A stretch of 8,130 bases of DNA from Methanobacteriota archaeon (lineage in GTDB: Archaea > Thermoplasmatota > Thermoplasmata > RBG-16-68-12). Location of the stretch: positions 1 to 8,130 of the forward strand of contig VBME01000070.1 of assembly GCA_005878995.1 (NCBI GenBank), in the 5' to 3' direction. Positions 1-5,273 of the stretch are shown piece by piece (position 1 is the stretch's first letter; every line of letters starts with the position of its first letter). The notes under the pieces were generated by a model, which was not told the origin of the DNA, did no database searches, and worked only from the letters and a program-made list of their open reading frames with translations. Made by a program: the position numbers and the translations under genes.

Positions 1-1
1 G

Positions 2-730
2 GACTTCGGTCCGGAACTCGCGTATCTGGACGTCCCAAGAGCCCACTACTCGAACGTCTCACACAACGTGCGGGGGGACACTTGGTTCAACGTCACAACC
101 CTGGAGACCCCGCAATCGAAGAGCCCCGTATTCACGACGGTCGCGGTTACGGTGGTCTACACGGACAGCCTCGACCAGAATCCACGGACCATTTACCGAT
201 CCCTGACATTCGCGCTGAACTATCGCCAACCCGTCGCAGCTCCCTTCAACCCGTTCGCCGCGGCCGCCGCAGGCTTGGGCGCAGCTGGCATGTTGGGCCT
301 CGGGGTGTACGTCACCCGGCGGGCGCGGCTCGAGGAGCTGTACCTGATGCACGACAGCGGCATGTTGATCCGCCACTGGTCGCGCACGGAGGGAATGGTG
401 CACGACAGCGACATCATGAGCGGCATGTTCATCGTCCTCCAGGAATTCGTCCGCGACTCGTTCGAAGACCGGAAGGGCTCGCTCGAACAACTTCGGTTCG
501 GGCAATGGCAGGTGCTCATGGTCCGCGGGGAGCACACAATCCTCGCCGCGGTGACGGAGGGCCGTTACCTCACCGGCATCCTGCGGAAATTGCAAGTCGC
601 GGTGTGGGAGTTCGAGCAGTCCCACGCAACCATCCTCGCGAAATGGGATGGGAACGTTGCGCTCCTCCCGCAGGCCGACGCAATCGCCGCGCGATTCCTC
701 CGGTCGCGGCTCCGTTTCCACGCGAATTGA
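2..730 (+). CDS. Membrane-anchored protein with cytosolic longin/roadblock-like domain (5'-truncated)
   Basis: The frame is open from the left edge, so the true start lies outside the window; the GTG at 68 is only an internal valine. Of the 242 visible residues, 1-80 look like a beta-rich domain outside the cell. A single hydrophobic helix covers about 84-105 (Ala/Gly/Leu-rich) and is followed by the basic stop-transfer stretch TRRARLEE. Residues 112-240 alternate strands and helices (ELYLMHDSG, then DSDIMSGM, FGQWQVLMVRGEHTILAAV, and a long helix ending in WDGN). That pattern resembles the longin/roadblock class of sensor or GTPase-partner domains. The topology is outside domain, one pass, cytosolic domain. 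The next gene on the same strand is a Ras-like GTPase, which supports a receptor or GTPase-regulator role. The fold is inferred by eye; no catalytic motif is visible. Confidence 0.75.
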   Translation, partial: DFGPELAYLDVPRAHYSNVSHNVRGDTWFNVTTLETPQSKSPVFTTVAVTVVYTDSLDQNPRTIYRSLTFALNYRQPVAAPFNPFAAAAAGLGAAGMLGLGVYVTRRARLEELYLMHDSGMLIRHWSRTEGMVHDSDIMSGMFIVLQEFVRDSFEDRKGSLEQLRFGQWQVLMVRGEHTILAAVTEGRYLTGILRKLQVAVWEFEQSHATILAKWDGNVALLPQADAIAARFLRSRLRFHAN

Positions 731-765
731 CGGCGTATTCGCATCCCTGACATTGAGCCAGCAAC

Positions 766-777
766 CGTTATAAGCGT
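766..777 (+). promoter_or_regulatory. TATA-like box before the GTPase gene
   Basis: The element CCGTTATAAGCG is centred about 33 bp before the ATG at 803, in otherwise GC-rich DNA. An archaeal start site about 25 bp downstream would fall near 796, giving a very short leader. This argues for the ATG at 803 rather than the GTG at 776, which would lie before the transcript starts. Confidence 0.4.
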
Positions 778-802
778 GGCGCCTGCATGGAGAGACGTCG
801 CC

Positions 803-1621
803 ATGGTCGATGATCGCATCAAGCGAAAGATCTTGCTCCTTGGCGACGGCGCGGTGGGGAAGACCAGCCTGGTCCGACGCTTCGTCGTCGACAAGTTCTC
901 GGACGATTACATCACGACGATCGGGACGAAAGTGACGAAGAAAGACCTGCGGATCGAGTCGCCGGCTCGGTCGACCGACCTGACGTTCATGATCTGGGAC
1001 GTGCTCGGCCAGAAAGGCTACCGCGGCATCCAGGACAGTTCCTTTCAAGGGGCCAAGGGTGCGCTCCTCGTGTATGACGTGACCCGACCGGAGACCGCGG
1101 ACAGCCTCCAAGACTACTGGATCCCGCATCTGCTAACGGTCACCGACGCCATCCCGGTGGTCGTCGTGGGGAACAAGGTCGACCTCGCGCCGACCCGCCG
1201 GCAAGCGCAGGACGCCTTGGACGAGCTGAAGGAGACCCTCGAGGTCGCTGGGTTCCTGAGCTCCGCGAAGACCGGTCTGAACGTCGAGGCCGGATTCCTC
1301 GCGCTGGCGAAGACTGTGATCGCCGAAGCCAACGCGAAGCTCTCGAAGGGCGAGGCGGTGGAGGAACTCTCGAATCCGTTCATCCCGGTCGCCGACCAGA
1401 TCATCATGGATTTCTGCGACCTCATGGGCGGCCAAGAGGCCGCGATGCCGATCGTGAGACAACAACTCACCCGTGCGGGCGTCGATGTGAAAGCCCCGAC
1501 GAAGGAAGGCCTACGACTCGCGGTGGAGTACCTCGCGGAGGCAGAGTCCTCGTTCCGCAACGCGGCGGACGTGGAGGCGAACAAACTCCGGCGCGTCGGT
1601 TGGATCAAGGAAGCTTCGTGA
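803..1621 (+). CDS. Ras-like small GTPase with C-terminal helical extension
   Basis: The protein is 272 residues from the ATG at 803. All five G motifs are visible: G1 GDGAVGKTS (14-22), G2 threonines in TTIG (38-41), G3 WDVLGQ (65-70) with Asp66, Gly69 and a Gln70 matching Ras Gln61, G4 NKVD (124-127) and G5 SAK (154-156). The GTPase domain ends near residue 180. A further 80 to 90 residues (190-272) form predicted helices, unlike a minimal Ras protein. There is no lipidation motif or membrane helix, so it should be cytosolic. GGAGAG at 789-794, 8 nt before the ATG, and the TATA-like box support this start; GTG 776 would add nine residues. The upstream gene encodes a membrane protein with a possible GTPase-partner domain. 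Its stop lies one base from the stop of the convergent elp3 gene. The family acts as a GTP/GDP switch; the process controlled is unknown. Confidence 0.92.
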   Translation: MVDDRIKRKILLLGDGAVGKTSLVRRFVVDKFSDDYITTIGTKVTKKDLRIESPARSTDLTFMIWDVLGQKGYRGIQDSSFQGAKGALLVYDVTRPETADSLQDYWIPHLLTVTDAIPVVVVGNKVDLAPTRRQAQDALDELKETLEVAGFLSSAKTGLNVEAGFLALAKTVIAEANAKLSKGEAVEELSNPFIPVADQIIMDFCDLMGGQEAAMPIVRQQLTRAGVDVKAPTKEGLRLAVEYLAEAESSFRNAADVEANKLRRVGWIKEAS

Positions 1622-1622
1622 C

Positions 1623-3182
1623 TCAGAGCGCCTTCACCATGTAAGGCGCGTCCAATCGATAACCCAACGCTCGATAGTAGCCGCGCACGCCGACGCCGGA
1701 CATGACGCGCAACGTGTGTGCGCCGAACTCCTCGGACGCCACACGCTCGCATTCGAGCATGAGTCGCCGTCCGATCCCGCGGTGTTGCCATCGGTCGTCT
1801 GCGGCCTCATGGATCGGGACCATTCGACCGAACACCTTCAGCTCGCGCACGGTTGCGGCAGCGTCGATTCGGAGACGCGCGTAAGCCACCAGCACGTCCC
1901 GACCCGGATCCTCGATGCTAAGGAATAGCTCCGTGCCTCCCGACGACTCGTACGCTTCACGCAACGACGCGAGCGCTTCGAGTCGCGGCTCGATCCCACG
2001 GAAGCCCACCTCGCGGCAACGGATGCAGACGCACCGCAGCCCGGACGCCCGAAGGCGTTCGCGCGCGAGGACGCGGAGGTCTCCCTTCCGCGGACCGTCC
2101 CGGATGTCCGGCGCTCCGATTTCCCGCTGGACGCGCTGGATGCGACACCACCGCGGGACGATTGCCTTGATGCGCGCCACGAGCTCGACGGCGTCCTCCG
2201 TCGACAGCGGCGTAAATCGGCCCGACGCCCACAGCCCGTAGAGCGCCGTTCCCGGGAGGACGAGGGTTGGATAAATCTTCAGGAAGTCCGGCCGGTAGTC
2301 CGGATCGTCGAAGAGGGCGCGAAACGAGTCGAAGTCGCGGTCGAGGTCGGAACCGGGCAGACCGGGCATCATGTGCGCGCCGACTTTCAGTCCGGCGGCC
2401 TTCGCGCGTCCCATCGCGGCCCGGCTCTGGGCGTCCGTGTGGCCGCGGTGGACCGCCTCGAGGACCTCGTCCTCAGTCGACTGGATACCGAGTTCCACGC
2501 GCGTGGTCCCAAGCCAGAGGGACTCGTCTACTTCGGAACCGAGGAAGCAATCCGGCTTCGTCTCGATCGTGAGGCCGATGCACCGCGCGGGCGCGGTTTC
2601 GTTCATCGCCTGGGCCGCCTCGAGCGATTCGGCGACGAAACCGTTCATCCCGTCGAGGCATCCCTTCACGAACCACTCGCGATAGCGCGCGTCCAGCGTT
2701 GTGAAGGTCCCTCCGAGGATGATGAGGTCGACCTTGTCCGTCGCATGCCCGATCGCCCGGAGGACCCGCAGCCGGTCCACCGTCTGGACCCCCGGATCAT
2801 ACCCGGCCGCAGCGGCGCGCATCGCGGCGGGCTCCGTCCCCAGATAGGATTGCGGCGTGCCGAAGCGAGGGCCGCCCGGACAGAATGTGCAGACGCCGTG
2901 CGGGCATGCGTGCGGCGCCGTCATGACGGTCACGACCGCAACGCCGCTCGCCGTCCGTGCGGGCTTGACCCGCAAGACATCAACCAGGTCCTCACGGATT
3001 TTCGCGGGCAGCTGTCCGAGGACCGAGGCGTCGCTCGGCAGGCCCGCTAGTCCAAAGGATCGAGCGAGTCGCAGCTTCAGGCGTTGGAGTTCATCTTTCG
3101 TTTTCGGGGTGTGGCTGCGGAGCTCTGCTACGAACGCTTCGAGGAAACCCTCATTCGTGGCGACGGCCGTAGCGAGCGTCAC
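1623..3182 (-). CDS. elp3: tRNA uridine(34) 5-carboxymethylaminomethyl-modification radical SAM/GNAT enzyme Elp3
   Basis: This 519-residue protein matches the usual Elp3 length. The radical SAM part carries the cluster motif CPHGVCTFC (Cys93, Cys98, Cys101), with LGGTF at 156-160 and the strand motif ELGIQS at 230-235. A cysteine-rich stretch CVCIRC (384-389) fits the zinc-binding linker of the family. The C-terminal GNAT acetyltransferase has the acetyl-CoA loop QHRGIGRR (466-473) and ends in the typical GYYRALGY and YMVKAL elements. Elp3 adds a carboxymethyl-type group from acetyl-CoA to U34 of tRNAs; archaeal Elp3 is known to work without the other eukaryotic Elongator subunits. The start is GTG at 3182, the first start codon after an in-frame TGA at 3200-3198; a weak GGAAG lies just before it. 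It is the last gene of a three-gene operon, 15 bp after the small beta protein, and in the same frame. Confidence 0.97.
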   Translation of the reverse strand: MTLATAVATNEGFLEAFVAELRSHTPKTKDELQRLKLRLARSFGLAGLPSDASVLGQLPAKIREDLVDVLRVKPARTASGVAVVTVMTAPHACPHGVCTFCPGGPRFGTPQSYLGTEPAAMRAAAAGYDPGVQTVDRLRVLRAIGHATDKVDLIILGGTFTTLDARYREWFVKGCLDGMNGFVAESLEAAQAMNETAPARCIGLTIETKPDCFLGSEVDESLWLGTTRVELGIQSTEDEVLEAVHRGHTDAQSRAAMGRAKAAGLKVGAHMMPGLPGSDLDRDFDSFRALFDDPDYRPDFLKIYPTLVLPGTALYGLWASGRFTPLSTEDAVELVARIKAIVPRWCRIQRVQREIGAPDIRDGPRKGDLRVLARERLRASGLRCVCIRCREVGFRGIEPRLEALASLREAYESSGGTELFLSIEDPGRDVLVAYARLRIDAAATVRELKVFGRMVPIHEAADDRWQHRGIGRRLMLECERVASEEFGAHTLRVMSGVGVRGYYRALGYRLDAPYMVKAL

Positions 3183-3197
3183 GGCTTCCGCCCGTGG

Positions 3198-3473
3198 TCA
3201 GCCGTACATGGTGCCGCCCTTTTCGACCTTAGGCGACTCGCCGGGAGCCTGCTCGAGGACATCGACCGCGAGGACGACATGGAGCGGGATGAGACGAAGC
3301 TTTCCTTTCAGCTCTTGGTGGCTATCGTCTAATTCGACGACGATTGCGTCGTCGGTGCCGATCGTCGCGTATCCGCGGAACACGCCCTTCGTCACCTTCG
3401 TTCGCTCCCGCGTCTCCATCGATTCGATCCGGTAGCGAGACCCTTTTGTGAGCGAGACCATTTCATCCGCCAA
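3198..3473 (-). CDS. Small beta-rich protein, possibly Sm-like fold (unknown function)
   Basis: I do not recognise a named family. From the TTG at 3473 the protein has 91 residues. Residues 8-75 look like five or six short beta strands: a basic first part, then GVFRGYATIG (30-39), DDAIVVEL (41-48), and KLRLIPLHVVLAVDV (58-72). A compact beta-barrel of the Sm/Lsm or SH3 type is plausible, but no diagnostic RNA-binding motif is evident. The last 15 residues are polar and probably disordered, ending in MYG. The TTG start is preferred because a GGAGG sits 7 nt before it; the ATG at 3461 would be 19 nt away. The gene begins 4 nt after the winged-helix regulator ends and stops 15 nt before elp3, so it is almost certainly co-transcribed with both. 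A link to tRNA modification or to the regulator is inferred from position only. Confidence 0.75.
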   Translation of the reverse strand: MADEMVSLTKGSRYRIESMETRERTKVTKGVFRGYATIGTDDAIVVELDDSHQELKGKLRLIPLHVVLAVDVLEQAPGESPKVEKGGTMYG

Positions 3474-3477
3474 CCAG

Positions 3478-3485
3478 TCACCTCC
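3478..3485 (-). promoter_or_regulatory. Shine-Dalgarno that selects the TTG start at 3473
   Basis: On the minus strand GGAGGTGA overlaps the stop codon (TGA) of the upstream regulator gene. GGAGG lies 7 nt before TTG 3473 and 19 nt before ATG 3461, so it favours the TTG and suggests translational coupling between the two genes. Confidence 0.65.
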
Positions 3486-3933
3486 GCTGCTCCGAGAGTT
3501 TCTCGAGATGATCGACCGTCTTGCGGTAGTTCTCCATCGCGATCTCGACGTTCGACTCAACGAAGTTCCAGGCCTTCGAGAGATTGCCGTACCGGATGCG
3601 GTATCCTTTCCGCACGGTCGTCCGCTCGGTCACGTTGACCTCGTCGAGGAGGTCCATCTCCTTCAGCTTGTTGATATGTCGGTAGATCGTCGCCTTCGTC
3701 GTCTTCAGTTTCGCCGCGAGCTGCTCGACCGTCCACCCTTTGTCCAACCGGCCCAGGAGGCATTCGACGAAGAGACGGTATGGGACCGACTCTCGGACGG
3801 AACTCGCGTCGGTCTTCGGATCATACCCTTTCGGAATGTATCCGATCTGGGTCAGGAACAGGAGCGCGACGTCGTCGATGTCTTTCAACGGCGTGAGGGG
3901 AGTGTTGCTGACGATCATGATTTCGAACGGCAA
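3478..3933 (-). CDS. Winged helix-turn-helix (ArsR-like) transcriptional regulator
   Basis: The protein is 151 residues from TTG 3933. Residues 68-96 form a clear helix-turn-helix (TVEQLAAKLKTTKATIYRHI, then NKLKEMDLL), followed by a wing rich in charged residues and strands (97-112, containing ERTTVRKGYRIRY). The N-terminal 65 residues (with GYIPKGYDPKTD) precede the domain, and residues 116-148 make a long amphipathic helix suited to dimerisation. There are no metal-binding cysteine clusters, so a metal sensor is unlikely; it probably binds DNA as a dimer. It leads an operon with a small beta protein and elp3 and may autoregulate from the AT-rich region 3934-4017. The start is uncertain: ATG 3918 would remove five residues, and neither candidate has a strong Shine-Dalgarno. 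Its ligand and targets cannot be read from the sequence. Confidence 0.88.
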   Translation of the reverse strand: MPFEIMIVSNTPLTPLKDIDDVALLFLTQIGYIPKGYDPKTDASSVRESVPYRLFVECLLGRLDKGWTVEQLAAKLKTTKATIYRHINKLKEMDLLDEVNVTERTTVRKGYRIRYGNLSKAWNFVESNVEIAMENYRKTVDHLEKLSEQRR

Positions 3934-3983
3934 GGGAACCCTTGGCTGTCGGGTATCGGTGGCACGTAGTTAAGGCTTCCCAT

Positions 3984-3997
3984 TGAATTTTATCGAT
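3984..3997 (-). promoter_or_regulatory. Candidate TATA box of the regulator-elp3 operon
   Basis: The gap 3934-4017 is strikingly AT-rich between 3976 and 4015. Read on the minus strand, CGATAAAATT (3995-3986) is the best-placed TATA-like element; a start about 25 bp downstream would give a leader of roughly 30 nt before TTG 3933. A second AT block (TTATTATTGTATTAA, 4014-4000) also sits just after the NIF3-like stop and may instead serve to end that transcript. Confidence 0.35.
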
Positions 3998-4017
3998 TAA
4001 TACAATAATAATACTGC

Positions 4018-4848
4018 TCAGACATCGACAATTCCACTGTACGTGTCGACGCGCACCCGGCGCGCCCGCAGCTCGCGGACGAGCGCGTTGATGCCGATAC
4101 TGTCCGAGGCGAGGTGTCCGGTGACCACGAGGTTCTTCGAGCCCTCACGGCCATAGAGCTCCCACAAGCGACGGAGGGCCCCCGCATCGATGTGGATGTA
4201 GAAAACCGTGTCGATGCCGTGTTCGTACGCCGCCCGGGCGATCGGAACGCCGCCGTTCGTGCCCGCGCCATGATGGACGGCCCATTTCCCGAGCGGATTG
4301 TCGATTTTCCCCATGCGCAACACAATCCGCGTCTTCGCCGCCTGAAACTCGGGGATCGAATACAGCACGTCAATCGCATCGCGCACCCGAGGACTCGGCC
4401 TCAACCCTGCGCGCAACGTCTCGTCCATCACGCGCCTGCCGATTTCGTCGCAGGGATTGTGGATGCACATGAGGCCGATCCCAAGCAAGCGAGCGATCGA
4501 CGGGAGGCGATCGTAGTTCTCGGCATGGGCCCGCGGCTCGCGGTCTTCCTGCATCTCGCGCACCGCGGAGGCGGCCACCTCGTGCGGGACTCCATGCCGC
4601 GTCAGGATGTCCGCATGCTTCGTGAGGACCTTTGGGAACTCGAGGACCGCCGATCCTCCGGTGGGGTGGTGGGCAATCACGAGATCGTACCCCTTCTCTT
4701 TCGCAATCACGAGGTCGGCCGCATCGACGTCGACGCCGAAAAGGGCGCGCCGCACATCTTTCGCGGGCACGTTGATCGTCGTGTCCGCGGGGATGTCGGA
4801 CTGTTTTGCGAGAGCGAGCGAGAGGTCCAAGATGTCCTGGGTATCCAT
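4018..4848 (-). CDS. NIF3-like dinuclear-metal-binding protein
   Basis: From the ATG at 4848 the protein has 276 residues. It shows the three landmark regions of the NIF3/YbgI family: DLVIAHHPTGG (55-65) with the paired metal-ligand histidines 60 and 61, CIHNPCD (128-134) in the position of the usual HTNLD motif, and a C-terminal GHLASDSIG (244-252) whose His245 and Asp249 would complete the metal site. The family forms ring-shaped hexamers with a two-metal centre; its biochemical role is not settled (GTP cyclohydrolase-like and other hydrolase roles have been proposed). It should be cytosolic. ATG 4848 was chosen because upstream residues look untypical and the TATA-like element at 4871-4880 would place transcription start on this ATG, with no Shine-Dalgarno, i.e. 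leaderless. A longer form from 4923 would add 25 residues. It is transcribed alone and divergently from the MoaD-like gene. Confidence 0.87.
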   Translation of the reverse strand: MDTQDILDLSLALAKQSDIPADTTINVPAKDVRRALFGVDVDAADLVIAKEKGYDLVIAHHPTGGSAVLEFPKVLTKHADILTRHGVPHEVAASAVREMQEDREPRAHAENYDRLPSIARLLGIGLMCIHNPCDEIGRRVMDETLRAGLRPSPRVRDAIDVLYSIPEFQAAKTRIVLRMGKIDNPLGKWAVHHGAGTNGGVPIARAAYEHGIDTVFYIHIDAGALRRLWELYGREGSKNLVVTGHLASDSIGINALVRELRARRVRVDTYSGIVDV

Positions 4849-4870
4849 CGGGCCCGGGAGGGCCTCGGAC

Positions 4871-4880
4871 GGATAAGCCC
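4871..4880 (-). promoter_or_regulatory. TATA-like element for a leaderless NIF3-like transcript
   Basis: The minus-strand sequence GGGCTTATCC is centred about 27 bp before ATG 4848, the spacing expected when an archaeal transcript begins at or next to its start codon. No Shine-Dalgarno precedes the ATG. The match to a TATA box is weak. Confidence 0.3.
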
Positions 4881-4990
4881 TTCCGCATCCCGTACGACGC
4901 ACGAATTCTCGATGGCCGTCCAAAGGCTTTTCATCCGGCCGACGATTCGGTCGCGGGGGAAAGCCTGTTCCCGACGCTTCTCCGGACGCG

Positions 4991-5272
4991 ATCGCGCGCT
5001 CGGGCGTCCTCGTCCGGATCCCGCCCGCGCTGCGCTCCTACACGAACGGTCAAGACGAGGTCATCCTCGAGGCGACCGATGTGGCCGCCGTCTTGCGAGC
5101 GCTGAACGCATCGTTTCCGGGGATCCGGGACCGGGTCGTGGACGAGGCCGGTCGACGCAGACCGTACGTGAATGTCTTCGTCAACGAGGAAATCGTCATG
5201 GGTTCCCTCCCGGAGGCAAAGCTCAAAGCCGGGGATACCGTTCACATCCTTCCCAGCGTCGCAGGTGGGTGA
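4991..5272 (+). CDS. MoaD/ThiS-family ubiquitin-like protein (start codon unclear)
   Basis: The frame encodes a full MoaD-type beta-grasp protein: the first strand VLVRIPPALRSYTNG, the helix DVAAVLRALNASFPG, the strand pair PYVNVFVNEEIV, then LKAGDTVHILPSVAGG. It ends in the diglycine typical of sulfur-carrier and ubiquitin-like modifiers, which an E1-like enzyme adenylates. It could carry sulfur for molybdopterin, tRNA thiolation or another cofactor, or be a protein modifier; the sequence does not say which. The frame is open from 4877 yet holds no ATG, GTG or TTG before the GTG at 5081, which would delete the first beta hairpin. I place the start at the ATC 4991 (93 residues) by family length only; a rare start or a sequencing error are both possible. 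The propeller gene starts one base after the stop, so they form an operon. Confidence 0.8.
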   Translation: MARSGVLVRIPPALRSYTNGQDEVILEATDVAAVLRALNASFPGIRDRVVDEAGRRRPYVNVFVNEEIVMGSLPEAKLKAGDTVHILPSVAGG

Positions 5273-5273
5273 C

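Noticed and set aside
776..802. GTG 776 as the start of the GTPase
   Set aside because: It lies on the TATA-like element and before the likely transcription start, and ATG 803 has a Shine-Dalgarno at good spacing and begins right before the first beta strand.
59..1129. Long minus-strand open frame (356 codons) opposite the membrane protein and GTPase
   Set aside because: It is antisense to two genes with clear domain motifs, is rich in Arg/His/Asp/Glu as expected of a GC-rich shadow, and shows no recognisable fold.
3981..4015. Possible regulator operator palindrome in the AT-rich gap
   Set aside because: Only the six bases ATCGAT are truly palindromic; the flanks do not pair, so no operator can be claimed.
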